A stretch of DNA of 64,000 bases from Rhodococcus rhodnii NBRC 100604 (GTDB lineage: Bacteria > Actinomycetota > Actinomycetes > Mycobacteriales > Mycobacteriaceae): positions 248,001 to 312,000 of the forward strand of contig NZ_BCXD01000001.1 of assembly GCF_001894925.1 (NCBI RefSeq), written 5' to 3'. The position numbers and the translations under genes were made by a program. Below, one piece after another: positions 49,200 through 59,504 of this stretch (position 1 is its first letter; each line of letters opens with the position of its first letter). A model generated the notes under the pieces. The model saw only the letters and a program-made list of their open reading frames with translations, ran no database searches and was not told the DNA's origin.

Positions 49200-50893
49200 C
49201 GGGTGTTCTCCTGCCGGTTCGATCCGGTCGTGGCCGTGTGTTGTTGTGAGTCAGCCGCGCTCTCCAGGAGCCGGTCTGCCAGGCCGTCGAATTCGTCTCC
49301 CCAGCCGGCCTGATCGGTCCTGGCGAGTCCGCCGAGCTCTACTACCGTACGTCGTTCACCGTCGGCGCCCTCATCCGACGGGTGGATTCGAACCCACACG
49401 CGGCGGCGCTTGATCATGAGCGAGACGACGAGTCCCGCCATCGCGGTGATCGCGAACACCAGCACCCAGTTCTGCGCCGGGTCGTGCGAGACCTGGACGT
49501 TGACGAAGTCGACGGCGCCGTCGAACCGCACCTCGGTCCCGTCGCCGAGCGTCGTGCTCTCGCCCGGGTAGAGGTTGACGCGGTCCTGCTGCACGAGCCG
49601 GCCCTGGTTCATCAGTTCCTGGTTGAGCTGGAAGATCGACTGCGGGATGCCCGTGTCGAGGCCGGTCTCGCCCTTGTAGACGTCGATCGCGACCGCGGGA
49701 TCGTTCTGCGCGGGGAAGCTCGACGACAGCAGTGTGCCGTGGAAGAACGCGGTCGGCGCGAACAATCCCTCGATCGCGATCTGACCGGCGCGGCGTTCCT
49801 CCTCGGTGTCGTACATCCCCGGTGGCGGATCGAACCGCATCGCACCGCTCGACAGGAACGTCGTGGCGTCCTCGGGCTGCCACTGGATCGTCTCGGTGCG
49901 GCTCTCGCCGTTGGGGAAGGTCACCGTGAAGGTGGGCGCGTAGCCGTGGCCCTGCAGGTAGAGGCGGTCGGATTCGACGCGGAGCGGATGGTTGACGGCG
50001 ATCTCCGTCTCGCGCCACGTGTTCGACTCGATGTCGTCGCCCGCCTGGTAGCGGATGTGCGACCGGAACATCTCGGCCTGGCCGGTGTCGAGGTAGTCGG
50101 CGCTGAAGTCGTCGACGGCCACGCACAGCGGCATCATCGCCGTGCCGTCGACGAGCAGACCCGCACGGAACGAGTCGAACGTCGCGGGCGACGCCGTGCA
50201 GAAGCTGTCCTCGCCGTTCGCGACGACGATGCGGTTGCCCTCGTACCCGAACATCTGGCCGGCGCCGATCGCGACCAGCAGACCCACGAGCGAGATGTGG
50301 AACACGAGGTTGCCGACCTCGCGGAGATAGCCCTTCTCCGCCGAGACCGTGATCTCGTCGTCGTACTTCGCGCGCGGCCCGCCGACGCGGGTCTCGGTCC
50401 GCCAGCCGCGCAGGCTCGACTTCACGTGTGCGGCGTAGTCCTCCGGCGAGGCCGCGACGTCACCCTCACGGTGATGAGGCAGCCGGGCGAGATTACGGGG
50501 CGCCGCGACGGGCGGCGTGCGCAGCGACTTCGCGTGCTCGACGCAGCGCGGCAGGATGCAGCCGACGAGCGAGACGAACAGCAGGATGTAGATCGCGGTG
50601 AACCACACGCTGCCGAAGACGTCGAAGAGTTGCAGGCGGTCCATGATCGGGCCGAGAGTCGGCCGCGCCTGGATGTACTCGTCGACCTTCTGCTCGTTGA
50701 GCGAACGCTGCGGGACCAGCGCGCCGGGGATGGCGGCGAGGGCGAGCAAGAACAGCAGCACGAGCGCGGTGCGCATCGACGTGAGACTGCGCCACGTGTT
50801 GCGCGCCGCGGCGAGGGCACGTCCCCATGCCGACTGGGTCGGCACCTGCCGCGGCCCGTCGTCGCGAGCGGTGTCGGTATCGGTCGAACTCAT
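49196..50893 (-). CDS. resB: Cytochrome c biogenesis protein ResB (Ccs1)
   Basis: 565 residues. Three N-terminal membrane segments ([58 protein letters not shown]), a large extracytoplasmic domain (about 220-480), and a last membrane segment ([18 protein letters not shown]) with a cytosolic tail. It forms the cytochrome c synthase with CcsB. Overlaps ccdA by four bases. Confidence 0.95.
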   Translation of the reverse strand: MSSTDTDTARDDGPRQVPTQSAWGRALAAARNTWRSLTSMRTALVLLFLLALAAIPGALVPQRSLNEQKVDEYIQARPTLGPIMDRLQLFDVFGSVWFTAIYILLFVSLVGCILPRCVEHAKSLRTPPVAAPRNLARLPHHREGDVAASPEDYAAHVKSSLRGWRTETRVGGPRAKYDDEITVSAEKGYLREVGNLVFHISLVGLLVAIGAGQMFGYEGNRIVVANGEDSFCTASPATFDSFRAGLLVDGTAMMPLCVAVDDFSADYLDTGQAEMFRSHIRYQAGDDIESNTWRETEIAVNHPLRVESDRLYLQGHGYAPTFTVTFPNGESRTETIQWQPEDATTFLSSGAMRFDPPPGMYDTEEERRAGQIAIEGLFAPTAFFHGTLLSSSFPAQNDPAVAIDVYKGETGLDTGIPQSIFQLNQELMNQGRLVQQDRVNLYPGESTTLGDGTEVRFDGAVDFVNVQVSHDPAQNWVLVFAITAMAGLVVSLMIKRRRVWVRIHPSDEGADGERRTVVELGGLARTDQAGWGDEFDGLADRLLESAADSQQHTATTGSNRQENTR

Positions 50894-51738
50894 ATCGGCA
50901 GGGTCACCTCCGAGATCATGGCGTCACGGATCCAGCTGACGAAGAGATCCCACGCGCCGGTGACGAGCGCGATGCCCACGATCACCAGCATGATTCCGCC
51001 GAAGATTTGAATTGTGCGTGCGTTGCGGCGCAGCCAGCCCACACCCCGCAACGCGCGTTCCGAGCCGAGCGCGAGCAGGATGAACGGCAGCCCGAGCCCG
51101 AGGCAGTAGGCGACGATGAGCGTGACGCCGCGAGCGGCGGTCGCCCCTTCCGTTCCGGCCGAGAGCGAGATGACGGCCGCGAGCGTCGGACCGAGGCACG
51201 GCGTCCAGCCGAGCGCGAAGACACCTCCCAGCAGGGGCGCCCCGACGAGGCCCGACACGCGTTTCGGCGCCATCCGGGTGTCGCGTTGCAGCATCGGGAC
51301 GAGCCCGATGAACACGAGTCCCATCAGGATCGTCACGACCCCGCCGACACGCATGAGGATCTCGCGATTGATCGCGAGCGCCGAGATGAGCCCGAACACC
51401 GAGGCCGTCGCGAGCACGAACACGACGGTGAAGCCCGCGACGAACAGCGACGCCGCGCCCGCGACGCGGTACCGTCCCGACGCCTTGCGACGACGGCCCG
51501 AATCGGGCTCCGCGGCACCGCCTCCCGCCGGAGCCGTGGCCTTGACGGCGGGCGCCTCCGCGCCGACGATGCCCGCGAGATAGGACAGATATCCCGGCAC
51601 GAGCGGCACGACGCACGGTGACGCGAACGACACCAGACCTGCCAGCGCCGCCGCACCGAGCGCGAGCAGAAGCGGGCCCGTCGCCGCCGCGTCACCGAAC
51701 GCGCCGCCCACACCGGACGCCGCCACCGAGATGCTCAT
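50890..51738 (-). CDS. ccdA: Thiol-disulfide transmembrane transporter CcdA
   Basis: 282 residues, six or more membrane segments. The two redox Cys occur in [16 protein letters not shown] and [15 protein letters not shown] cytosolic Lys/Arg-rich loop (about 75-90) is longer than in short CcdA proteins. It passes electrons from cytosolic thioredoxin to ResA to keep apocytochrome c reduced. Its ATG adjoins the resA stop. Confidence 0.95.
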   Translation of the reverse strand: MSISVAASGVGGAFGDAAATGPLLLALGAAALAGLVSFASPCVVPLVPGYLSYLAGIVGAEAPAVKATAPAGGGAAEPDSGRRRKASGRYRVAGAASLFVAGFTVVFVLATASVFGLISALAINREILMRVGGVVTILMGLVFIGLVPMLQRDTRMAPKRVSGLVGAPLLGGVFALGWTPCLGPTLAAVISLSAGTEGATAARGVTLIVAYCLGLGLPFILLALGSERALRGVGWLRRNARTIQIFGGIMLVIVGIALVTGAWDLFVSWIRDAMISEVTLPI

Positions 51739-52347
51739 CTATCCGTCCCGCGCTTCGTTCGCGACGCGTTCGACGACCGGCTGCAGATCCTCGGCGAGCA
51801 GTTCCTTGAGAAAGACCGCGGCGACCCGATGGTCGCGATCGAGCACGATCGTCGTCGGGACGACGCTGGACGGGTAGCCCTCGCCGAGCGCCATCAGGGT
51901 GCGCATCGGCGGGTCGTAGATCGACGGATACGTGACGTTGTAGGCGTGCATGAAGTCACGCACCTTGTCGATCTGGTTGTCGCGCACGTTGATGCCCAGG
52001 AACTGCACACCCTGGTCCTGCGTCGCCTCGTAGACCTGCTCGAGATCGTCCGCCTCGGCGCGGCACGGCGCGCACCACTGCCCCCACACGTTGAGGACGA
52101 CGACCTGCCCCTCGTAGTCGGAGACCGCGAGCGTCTCGTCCTCGTCCATCACGCTCGGGCCCGAGAGCGTCCCGATCGTCCCGCGGTCGGACGGCGGGTC
52201 GAAGTAGATCTCGGTCTGCCCTCCGGGCGAGACGAAGTCGAACGTTCCGCCCGTCGCCACTGCGTCGTCGCCGGTCGCACATCCGGACGCGACCGCCGCG
52301 ACGGCCGCGAGACCCGCGAGCGCACGGGCCGCCCTGCCGAACCGCAC
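51739..52347 (-). CDS. resA: Extracytoplasmic thioredoxin-like protein ResA/CcsX
   Basis: 202 residues. Lipoprotein-type N terminus (AVASGCATG), then a TlpA-like thioredoxin fold with active site WGQWCAPCRAEAD (about residues 95-107) and cis-Pro in VVPTTIVLD. It reduces the CXXCH cysteines of apocytochrome c. GTG 52347 with GGAG six bases upstream. It starts two bases inside the upstream phosphatase stop region. Confidence 0.93.
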   Translation of the reverse strand: MRFGRAARALAGLAAVAAVASGCATGDDAVATGGTFDFVSPGGQTEIYFDPPSDRGTIGTLSGPSVMDEDETLAVSDYEGQVVVLNVWGQWCAPCRAEADDLEQVYEATQDQGVQFLGINVRDNQIDKVRDFMHAYNVTYPSIYDPPMRTLMALGEGYPSSVVPTTIVLDRDHRVAAVFLKELLAEDLQPVVERVANEARDG

Positions 52348-52348
52348 G

Positions 52349-53011
52349 TCAGGCTCCGGTGATTCGCGGGTCGGACGAGCCGGCGGGCTCGGAGTACACG
52401 ATGTCGACGAGGGTGTCGCCGTCGTACACGAGCGACGTGAGCGACGCGAGCGCACACTGCCGCGCCCGCGGGTCGTGCCACAGATGTTCGCCCTGCAGGA
52501 ACCGGCGCAGCGTCCACACCGGAAGCTGGTGGCTCACGACGACGGCCTCGTGGCCCGCCGCTGCCGCGCGCGCCGAACCGACCGCCGCGAGCATCCGGTG
52601 CGCGATCTGCAGGTACGGCTCGCCCCACGACGGCGTGAACGGGTCGCGCAGCTTCCACCAGTGCCGCGGGCGGCGCAGCGCGCCGTCGCCGACCGAGACC
52701 TTGAGTCCCTCGAACTCGTTGCCGGCCTCGATGAGGTTGTCGTCGGTGACGATCTGCAGGCCGTGCCGCTCGGCGATCGGGGTCGCCGTCTGCTGCGCAC
52801 GCTGCAACGGCGACGCGGCGACGTGGACGACGTCGTGCCCGGCGAGGGTCTGCGCGACCTTGCGAGCCTGCGCCTCGCCGTGCAGCGACAACCGGAAGCC
52901 CGGCAATCGGCCGTACAGGATCCCGCGCGGATTGTGGACCTCGCCGTGACGCATGACGTGCACGATCGTGCGCTTGTGCTCGGGCGCGGCGGCAGTGTCG
53001 TTCGATGTCAC
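52349..53011 (-). CDS. Histidine phosphatase (phosphoglycerate mutase-like) family protein
   Basis: 220 residues. Catalytic VMRHGEVHNP (RHG motif), the second Arg in ASPLQRAQQTATPIAERHG, and the second His in VVVSHQLPVWTLRRFL. It is located between hemL and the cytochrome c genes, as Rv0525 is in mycobacteria. Substrate unknown. GTG 53011 is preferred for its GAAGG ribosome binding site over GTG 53068. Confidence 0.9.
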   Translation of the reverse strand: MTSNDTAAAPEHKRTIVHVMRHGEVHNPRGILYGRLPGFRLSLHGEAQARKVAQTLAGHDVVHVAASPLQRAQQTATPIAERHGLQIVTDDNLIEAGNEFEGLKVSVGDGALRRPRHWWKLRDPFTPSWGEPYLQIAHRMLAAVGSARAAAAGHEAVVVSHQLPVWTLRRFLQGEHLWHDPRARQCALASLTSLVYDGDTLVDIVYSEPAGSSDPRITGA

Positions 53012-53081
53012 TCGATCGCCTTCACTTGTCGGGGCTTGCTGTCGGTCGGTGTTTGCGGGGCCTGTCACGGCGGCGCTGCCG

Positions 53082-54404
53082 TCAGGGCTGCGCTGCTGCC
53101 GCGGCGCGGGCGGCGTGCGGCATGGCGTCGGCGACGACGGAGAACGCGTCGTCGTCCAGCGCCGACGAGACGAACCACGCCTCGAACGCGCTGGGCGGAG
53201 CGTAGACGCCGCGCCTGAGCAGTTCCTGAAAGAACGGCCCGTAGCGCCACGTCTGCGCGGCCTTCGCCTCGTCGTAGTTCGTGACGGGTCCGTCCGTGAA
53301 GAAGATCGTCACGAGGTTGCCCGCGTTCTGGACGCGGTGCGGCACACCTTCCGCCGTGAGCGCCTCGGACGCGAGGTGCCCGAGCGTCGCGCAGTTGCGG
53401 TCGAGCGCGGCGTACACGGAGTCGTCGGCGGCACGCAGCGTCGCGAGACCCGCAGCGACGGCGACGGGATTACCCGACAGCGTGCCCGCCTGATAGACGG
53501 GACCGGCGGGCGCGAGCCGGTTCATGACGTCGGCGCGGCCACCGAACGCGGCCGCGGGCAGGCCGCCACTCATGACCTTGCCGAAGGTGAATAGATCGGC
53601 CGCGACGGGATCGAGGCCGTACCAGCCGGCGCGGCTCACGCGGAAGCCCGTCATGACCTCGTCCATCACGAGGAGTGCGCCGTCCCGCTCGGTGATCTCG
53701 CGCAGTCCGGCGTTGAATCCGGGCAGCGGCGGCACGGCGCCCATGTTGCCCGCGGCCGCCTCGGTGATGACGCACGCGATCTCGCCGGGGTTCGCCTCGA
53801 ACGCCGCCTTCACTGCGTCGAGGTCGTTGTACGGCACGACGATGGTGTCCTCGGCCTGCGCGCCGGTCACGCCGGGCGAGGTCGGCAGCCCGAACGTCGC
53901 GAGTCCGGATCCCGCGTCGGCGAGCAGCGCGTCGACGTGGCCGTGATAGCACCCGGCGAACTTGAGGATCTTGGCGCGCCCGGTGTACCCGCGGGCGAGC
54001 CGCACCGCGCTCATCGTGGCCTCGGTCCCGGAGTTGACGAGCCTGACCTCCTCGACGGGAGCGACGCGCGCGACGATCTCCTCGGCGAGCAGCACCTCAC
54101 CCGGAACGGGGGCGCCGAACGACAGCCCGGACTCGGCGGCACGCACCGCGGCCTCGACGACCGCGGGGTGGGCGTGACCGAGAATCATCGGCCCCCACGA
54201 ACACACCAGATCGACGTACCGGTTGCCGTCGACGTCGACGAGCGTCGAACCCGACGCCGACGCGATGAACCGGGGCGTTCCGCCGACCGATCCGAACGCT
54301 CTCACCGGCGAATTCACGCCTCCGGGAGTCACGGTTTCGGCGCGTGCGAACCACTGCGCGGAGACCTCGGTGCGGATGTCGTTGTCGCCGGGAGACTTCG
54401 TCAC
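53082..54404 (-). CDS. hemL: Glutamate-1-semialdehyde 2,1-aminomutase HemL
   Basis: 440 residues, PLP class III aminotransferase fold. Gate/substrate region [50 protein letters not shown], and PLP lysine at about residue 276 in [18 protein letters not shown]. It makes 5-aminolevulinate from GSA in the C5 pathway, feeding HemB. GTG at 54404, or two codons earlier at 54410. It heads the phosphatase-resA-ccdA-resB-ccsB run. Confidence 0.96.
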   Translation of the reverse strand: MTKSPGDNDIRTEVSAQWFARAETVTPGGVNSPVRAFGSVGGTPRFIASASGSTLVDVDGNRYVDLVCSWGPMILGHAHPAVVEAAVRAAESGLSFGAPVPGEVLLAEEIVARVAPVEEVRLVNSGTEATMSAVRLARGYTGRAKILKFAGCYHGHVDALLADAGSGLATFGLPTSPGVTGAQAEDTIVVPYNDLDAVKAAFEANPGEIACVITEAAAGNMGAVPPLPGFNAGLREITERDGALLVMDEVMTGFRVSRAGWYGLDPVAADLFTFGKVMSGGLPAAAFGGRADVMNRLAPAGPVYQAGTLSGNPVAVAAGLATLRAADDSVYAALDRNCATLGHLASEALTAEGVPHRVQNAGNLVTIFFTDGPVTNYDEAKAAQTWRYGPFFQELLRRGVYAPPSAFEAWFVSSALDDDAFSVVADAMPHAARAAAAAQP

Positions 54405-54539
54405 GCCCACCAGTGTCCCAGTTCGCCGGGATCCGCCAACGACAGGGTGTAGTTGGGTGGCCCGGATCACCGGCTTCCGCGCAGGTGGGACGCCCTCGGC
54501 ACGCCCCACCGCAGACTCCGATTTCACTAGGCTGGAGTG

Positions 54540-56504
54540 ATGGCTTCGATCGCAGACCACCTCAGGACGACCCTCGACGGCCGCTGGCGGGAGGTGCGCG
54601 AACGCGCTCGTACCGACCTCGCCGGCCACCCGGAATTCGCACCCCACCACGAGCACGATCTCGGCGAGGCACGCGCGAAGGTGCTCCGACAGATGAAGCT
54701 GCTGGCGTCGAACGGCTACGCCGCGGACGGCTTCGCGAAGGACCACGGCGGGACGGGCGACACCGGCGCAGCCGTCACGAGCATCGAGATGCTCGCCATG
54801 TCCGACCTCTCGCTCATGGTCAAGGCCGGCGTCCAGTGGGGCTTGTTCGGCGGCGCCATCGAGAACCTCGGCACGAAGCGCCATCACGAGAAGTACGTGC
54901 CCGGCACCATCGACCTCGACATCCTCGGCTGCTTCGCGATGACCGAGACCGGTCACGGCAGCGACGTGCAGGCGCTCGAGACCACCGCGACGTACGACCC
55001 CGCCACCGAGGAGTTCGTCGTCCACTCGCCGACGCCGTCGTCGCGCAAGGACTACATCGGCGGCGCCGCGCAGGACGCGCGCCTCGCCACGGTCTTCGCG
55101 CAACTCCTCACCCGCAACGCGAGCGGCGAGCTCGAGAGCAAGGGCGTCCACTGCTTCGTCGTGCCGATCCGCGACGAGGACGGCAACGACCTGCCCGGCG
55201 TCACGACGTCGGACTGCGGCTACAAGGGCGGGCTGCTCGGCGTCGACAACGGCCGCATCATGTTCGATCAGGTCCGCATCCCGCGCGAGAACCTGCTCAA
55301 CCGCTACGCCGACGTCGAACCCGACGGCACCTACACCTCGGGAATCGAGAGCGACGGCAAGCGCTTCTTCACGATGCTCGGCACCCTCGTGCGCGGACGC
55401 GTCACGGTCGGCGGATCGGCGGCCGCCGCGGCCCGCGTCGCCCTGACGATCGCGACGAAGTACGCGCTGCAGCGCAGGCAGTTCGACGCCCCGAAGTCGT
55501 CGGACGAGGTCCTGATCATGGACTACCTGGTGCATCAGCGGCGGCTGCTGCCGCTCATCGCCCGCTCGTACGCGCTGCAGTTCGCCCAGAACGAGCTCGT
55601 CTCGACGTTGCATGAGCTGCAGGCACAGGGCGACGACGCCGATCCCCAGGAGCAGCGCGAACTCGAGGGCCGCGCCGCGGGTCTCAAGGCCGCGAACACC
55701 GCCCACACGACCCGCGCGATCCAGGAGGCACGCGAGGCGTGCGGCGGCGCCGGCTACCTGTCGGAGAACCGGCTCGTCGGCCTCAAGGCCGACTCGGACG
55801 TGTTCACGACCTTCGAGGGCGACAACGTCGTGCTGACGCAGCTCGTCGCGAAGGAACTGCTGACGTCCTACGCCGACGACGTGCGTGACCTGAGCCCCGT
55901 CGAGTGGGCGCGGTTCGCGCTCGACACCGTCAGCGACGTCGTGAAGAAGCGGACGGCCGCGGCACCGATCATCCAGACGCTGCTCGAACGCCGGCCCGAC
56001 AACGAGGAGGAGGGCAGCCTCTTCGATCGCGGCACCCAGGTGTCGATGTTCGAGGAGCGCGAGGAGTACCTGCTCTCGACGGCCGCGCGACGCCTCCAGG
56101 GCGCGATGGACCGCGAGGACGATCCGTTCGACGCGTTCAACTTCGTCCAGGATCACGTGCTGCACGCGGCGCGCGCCCACATCGACCGCGTCGTCCTCGA
56201 GGCGTTCGTCGCCGCGATCGAGGAGTGCGCGGACGAGGAGGCATGCGGCCTGCTCGGCGAGGTGTGCGACCTCTACGCGCTCACCGTCATCGACGAGGAC
56301 AAGGCATGGTTCGTCGAGCATCGGCTGATCTCGACCGAACGCGCCAAGGCGGTCGTGCGCGGCATCAACGAACGCTGCCGCACGCTCCGTCCGCACGCGG
56401 CGCTGCTCGTCGAGGGCTTCGGGATTCCCGACGCGCTGCTCGGCTCGGCGATGCTCGACGGACCGGGCACCGACGCCGTGCGGCTCACCGGCCTGCAGGG
56501 CTGA
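54540..56504 (+). CDS. Acyl-CoA dehydrogenase/acyl-CoA oxidase family protein
   Basis: 654 residues, longer than ordinary ACADs (about 380) and close to peroxisome-type acyl-CoA oxidases. FAD/substrate motif [23 protein letters not shown] (about 143-165), [13 protein letters not shown], and a C-terminal flavin region [31 protein letters not shown]. An extra helical ACOX-type C-terminal domain follows (about 470-654). It starts beta-oxidation of fatty acyl-CoA; whether O2 or ETF is the acceptor is not evident. An in-frame GTG lies at 54537. Confidence 0.9.
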   Translation: MASIADHLRTTLDGRWREVRERARTDLAGHPEFAPHHEHDLGEARAKVLRQMKLLASNGYAADGFAKDHGGTGDTGAAVTSIEMLAMSDLSLMVKAGVQWGLFGGAIENLGTKRHHEKYVPGTIDLDILGCFAMTETGHGSDVQALETTATYDPATEEFVVHSPTPSSRKDYIGGAAQDARLATVFAQLLTRNASGELESKGVHCFVVPIRDEDGNDLPGVTTSDCGYKGGLLGVDNGRIMFDQVRIPRENLLNRYADVEPDGTYTSGIESDGKRFFTMLGTLVRGRVTVGGSAAAAARVALTIATKYALQRRQFDAPKSSDEVLIMDYLVHQRRLLPLIARSYALQFAQNELVSTLHELQAQGDDADPQEQRELEGRAAGLKAANTAHTTRAIQEAREACGGAGYLSENRLVGLKADSDVFTTFEGDNVVLTQLVAKELLTSYADDVRDLSPVEWARFALDTVSDVVKKRTAAAPIIQTLLERRPDNEEEGSLFDRGTQVSMFEEREEYLLSTAARRLQGAMDREDDPFDAFNFVQDHVLHAARAHIDRVVLEAFVAAIEECADEEACGLLGEVCDLYALTVIDEDKAWFVEHRLISTERAKAVVRGINERCRTLRPHAALLVEGFGIPDALLGSAMLDGPGTDAVRLTGLQG

Positions 56505-56802
56505 ACTCGGCCCGATCGGCGGGCCGGGTGCGTGGCCGGGTGGAGACGACGGCCACGACGAACAGCGCTGCGAGCGTCGCCAGCGCGACCGACCCGCCGA
56601 TCGCGGCCCCGGAGTACACCGTCGCGTCGAACGGCGGTGTGCCTTCGGCGAGCGGGGCGAGCCGCTCCGTCGACGCGGCGGTGAGCCACACGACGACGGC
56701 GGCGACCGCACACACGAGCGCGGCGAGCGCACAGGCGCTGCGGCGCAGGCCGCCCGAAGGCGACCGGCGCGGAGCGGCCGAGGAAGGGTCTGTGGCGCTC
56801 AC
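56485..56802 (-). CDS. Two-TM membrane protein
   Basis: 105 residues with two membrane segments (about 21-42 and 65-88). GTG start with AGGAG six bases upstream; GTGA overlap with the DUF3093 gene. Its 3' end overlaps the ACAD gene by 20 bases on the other strand. No family recognised. Confidence 0.75.
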   Translation of the reverse strand: MSATDPSSAAPRRSPSGGLRRSACALAALVCAVAAVVVWLTAASTERLAPLAEGTPPFDATVYSGAAIGGSVALATLAALFVVAVVSTRPRTRPADRAEFSPAGR

Positions 56803-57281
56803 TGCGTTCTCCTGTCGGGGCGCGATTGCAGGACGCTCACCAGTGCACCACGCAGGCCCTCGTCGTTGCGAGCCCACGCGCGCACGAGGCCGCCGCCGAC
56901 GAGACGCAGCCCGATCGCGGTGCGGCGCCGCGGCACACCGGACAGCTCCCCGAGCACCCGTGCACTCTCCCAGCGCTGCGTGTCGGGCGAGTCCGGGTCC
57001 GCGGCCGGCAGGACGGCCACGATGTCCTCGATCGGCAGTTCCTCCGTTCCCTGCCGCAGCATCGTCTCGCTGAGTTCGACGCTCGCGTGCGTCCGCGCGG
57101 CCGTGACCTGCAGCGCCACGACGCCCGCGAGTACGACGGCGCTGCCCGCGAGTGCCACCCAGTGGATGGCCGACGGGCCCGTCAGCCACTCGACGACGAG
57201 GATCGCGAAGCAGAAGAGCGGTCCGTACCAGACGCTGCGCCACCGGCCGCCGGGCTCGGTGAAGAGGATCTGCGCACTCAC
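56799..57281 (-). CDS. DUF3093-like membrane protein
   Basis: 160 residues. VSAQILFTEPGGRWRSVWYGP at the N terminus, two membrane segments (about 22-64), then a PH-like beta domain with ELPIEDIVAVLPA and a C-terminal GGLVRAWARNDEGLRGAL typical of DUF3093. GTGA overlaps on both sides show tight coupling with its neighbours. Function unknown. Confidence 0.82.
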   Translation of the reverse strand: MSAQILFTEPGGRWRSVWYGPLFCFAILVVEWLTGPSAIHWVALAGSAVVLAGVVALQVTAARTHASVELSETMLRQGTEELPIEDIVAVLPAADPDSPDTQRWESARVLGELSGVPRRRTAIGLRLVGGGLVRAWARNDEGLRGALVSVLQSRPDRRTQ

Positions 57282-57748
57282 GGCGACTCCGTGGTGGTGC
57301 CGGCGCCCGCCTCTGCCTCGCGATACCAGCGGCGCGCCGGCGGCATCGTCGCGAGGGCGACGGCCACGAGCAGCAGGATCGGGGCGAGGAGCCAGATCAC
57401 GGTCGCGAATCCCACGGCGACGGCGACGAAGGCAGCGGCGGCGTACACGACCGAGATGCCGACCGCGACAGGCCGGAAGCCCCGATGCCCCGCGCGAACC
57501 GGGCCTGCGAGCGCACCGATCACGAGGCCGACGACGACAGCGACGACACCGGCGATCCGCACGGCGACGGTGAAGGCGCCGGGGTCGTCCACACCACCCG
57601 CGACGAGCTGGTCGCGGAGCGTCTCCCCCGAGGTGGTGGCACCGACGAGTCCCTGCACGACGAGAACGAGGGTGGACAGCAGCCACACGGCGTACGCGGC
57701 ATCGACGATGCGCGGCCGTGGCGGCACCGACGAGCGAGGAGACGACAC
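57278..57748 (-). CDS. Four-TM conserved membrane protein
   Basis: About 156 residues, four membrane segments with a short N-terminal region (VSSPRSSVPPRPRIVDAAYAV). The start at GTG 57748 is a guess, since the open frame extends further with no good ribosome binding site. It overlaps the DUF3093 gene (GTGA). No family recognised. Confidence 0.75.
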   Translation of the reverse strand: MSSPRSSVPPRPRIVDAAYAVWLLSTLVLVVQGLVGATTSGETLRDQLVAGGVDDPGAFTVAVRIAGVVAVVVGLVIGALAGPVRAGHRGFRPVAVGISVVYAAAAFVAVAVGFATVIWLLAPILLLVAVALATMPPARRWYREAEAGAGTTTESP

Positions 57749-57759
57749 TGGCGAAGCGG

Positions 57760-57876
57760 TCAGCCGACGATCCCCGGGACGACCAGCAACAGCATCATCA
57801 GGAGCATCGTGACGGCGAGGACGCCGAACACCACGATCTCCTTGCGTGAACCGTGCCGTTGCTGGTCGATCTGCAT
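57760..57876 (-). CDS. Very small single-TM protein (38 residues)
   Basis: MQIDQQRHGSRKEIVVFGVL begins the product, which continues as a Leu/Met-rich membrane helix and ends VVPGIVG. ATG with AAGGGA upstream, 11 bases before the next gene of the operon. Basic N terminus inside, short tail outside is likely. Not recognised; supported only by start, ribosome binding site and operon spacing. Confidence 0.55.
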   Translation of the reverse strand: MQIDQQRHGSRKEIVVFGVLAVTMLLMMLLLVVPGIVG

Positions 57877-58045
57877 GGAGTGCGGTCCCTTCCGAGTTCG
57901 CGCCCGAAGCTCGTCTCATGCTTCGAGCCGGTCGGCCGTTGCCGACGGTGTGCACCGAACTCGGTGACTCCGTGCCACTGAGCGGTACAACTCATGACGT
58001 GTATCACGTCTGTGACCTATGATACATCGCTTGCCGAGCGAGATA
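57877..58045. other. Intergenic spacer
   Basis: 169 bases upstream of the small membrane operon (minus). It is less GC-rich near 58000-58030 (TGACCTATGATACATC), which could hold a promoter. No gene seen. Confidence 0.35.
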
Positions 58046-58702
58046 CTAACGGTCTTCGTCCTTACGCGAAAGCCCCGGGAGGAAGTAGAGGTTCGACTCC
58101 TTCCGGTGCATCAGGACGATCGCGCCCACAGCAGCGACAGCCTGGAGGATCTGCACGGCGCCCATCGCGAGCCCCATGCCGTCGGCCCCGCCGGGCAGGG
58201 CTCCGCCACCGAGACCGAACAGCACCGGTATCGAGGTGAAGACCATGAGCACACCGAGCATCGTCAGGACCATCCGCGCCCAGTTGCGGTCTCGCGCCAT
58301 CGAGCGAACGAACACCAGGAAGAGCGCGGTCACCGCGACGATGACGAGCCCGACGATCCCCATGCCCACACCGAACAGCGATTCCATCCGAGCGCGGTCG
58401 ACGTCGACCCCCGCCTCGGCCAGCGCAGGATCGGCGAGCATCGTGTCGACGAACGACGACCGGTCGCCCGAGACGATCGCGAGCGCCGCGAAGCCCTGCA
58501 GGATCCCCAGGGCCGCGACCAGCCACCACAGCTGCCGGGCGGTGCCGACGTCGAGCGGCGGCGTGCCGTCACCGCCGCTGCCGCCGTCCTCCGGCTGCTG
58601 CTGCGGATACGACGACGGGTACTGCTCCTGCGGGGGGTACTGCTGCTGCGGGTACTGGTGCTGTGGGGGCTGTTGCGGGTACTGCGGGTGCTGCTCGCTC
58701 AT
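58046..58702 (-). CDS. Proline/glutamine-rich membrane protein
   Basis: 218 residues. Cytosolic N terminus of about 45 residues made of QYPQQ-type repeats, then four membrane segments with an extracytoplasmic loop (VDTMLADPALAEAGVDVDRARME). The Pro/Gln/Tyr-rich tail recalls other actinobacterial membrane proteins linked to cell pole or envelope. Function unknown. Confidence 0.82.
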   Translation of the reverse strand: MSEQHPQYPQQPPQHQYPQQQYPPQEQYPSSYPQQQPEDGGSGGDGTPPLDVGTARQLWWLVAALGILQGFAALAIVSGDRSSFVDTMLADPALAEAGVDVDRARMESLFGVGMGIVGLVIVAVTALFLVFVRSMARDRNWARMVLTMLGVLMVFTSIPVLFGLGGGALPGGADGMGLAMGAVQILQAVAAVGAIVLMHRKESNLYFLPGLSRKDEDR

Positions 58703-58856
58703 ACGACCAGCCTAATGTCCGATTTCCGCGGGCACGGAGGGAGCGGACCCCCAGCGACGGCTCTTTGCCGTAACCAGGACGAATGCCCCACTCGACCTCG
58801 TAGCATCGAGATCGAGCGAGCACATGCCGGAGCAGGCACCGGGATCGAGGTCGACG
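58703..58856. other. Divergent spacer
   Basis: 154 bases between divergent membrane/secreted protein genes. No gene and no clear promoter hexamers. GAGGTCGACG before 58857 is the ribosome binding site that decides the downstream start. Confidence 0.35.
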
Positions 58857-59465
58857 ATGACATCTCCCTACGAACGGCCGGACGAGCGCGGACGGTACGA
58901 GCCGTACGCCGACGGCCCGCCGCCGGGTCCACAGGGCTATCCCGGGTACGGCGCCGGTCCCCCGCCCGGCCGGTACCCGCCGCAGCAGTACGGCTCGGGC
59001 CGGCCGCCCGGAGGCGGCGATCCGTGGAAATGGGTGGCGGTCGTCCTCGCCGCCGTGGTCGCGATCGGTGCGCTGGCCGCGGTGATCGGCCTCTGGCTCG
59101 TCCCGGCGCTGCGTGACGACACGACGGCCGCCTCGGGCACGACGGCCGCCCCGCCCGCATCGGCTCCTGCCGTGGCGCCGCCCCCGGCCGCACCCGTGCC
59201 CGCCGCACCGGGGCTGCCCGCCGGAGCGTCGACGTGTTCGTCGTCGTCCGCGGCGCTCGGGAGTTCCGCGGTGGGCTCGTCGGTGACGTCGTGCGAGTTC
59301 GCCGAGGCCGTGCGCGCGGCGTACGCGTCCCAGCCCGTGCGCGGACAGTCCGTGACGGTCTCGGCGACCAGCCCCGTCACCGGAACCACCTATCCGATGG
59401 CGTGCTCGGGATCCACGCTCGTGCGGTGCACGGGCGGCGACAACGCCGTCGTGTATGTCTACTGA
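58857..59465 (+). CDS. Membrane-anchored protein with DUF4333-like/secreted C-terminal domain
   Basis: 202 residues. Pro/Gly/Tyr-rich cytosolic N terminus (about 57 residues), one membrane segment (WVAVVLAAVVAIGALAAVIGLWL), a Pro/Ala-rich linker and an extracytoplasmic domain with four Cys (STCSS, TSCEF, MACSG, VRCTGG), likely two disulfides. The layout resembles mycobacterial anchored envelope proteins. Its 3' end overlaps the next gene inside an 18-bp repeat. Function unknown. Confidence 0.82.
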   Translation: MTSPYERPDERGRYEPYADGPPPGPQGYPGYGAGPPPGRYPPQQYGSGRPPGGGDPWKWVAVVLAAVVAIGALAAVIGLWLVPALRDDTTAASGTTAAPPASAPAVAPPPAAPVPAAPGLPAGASTCSSSSAALGSSAVGSSVTSCEFAEAVRAAYASQPVRGQSVTVSATSPVTGTTYPMACSGSTLVRCTGGDNAVVYVY

Positions 59466-59504
59466 TCCGTGTATGTCCACTGATCCGTGTATGTCCACTG
59501 ATCA
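59451..59504. repeat. 18-bp tandem repeat carrying stop and start codons
   Basis: Three copies (59451, 59469, 59487) of GTGTATGTCYACTGATCC. In one frame each unit holds a TGA, the first being the stop of the upstream gene. In another frame each unit holds ATGTCYACTGATCCGTGT, giving the downstream gene three possible ATGs (59455, 59473, 59491) and an MSTDPC repeat. Confidence 0.93.

Noticed and set aside
54405-56732. Long extension of the hemL frame upstream on the minus strand
   Set aside because: It is antisense to the acyl-CoA dehydrogenase gene; HemL homologues start near 54404.
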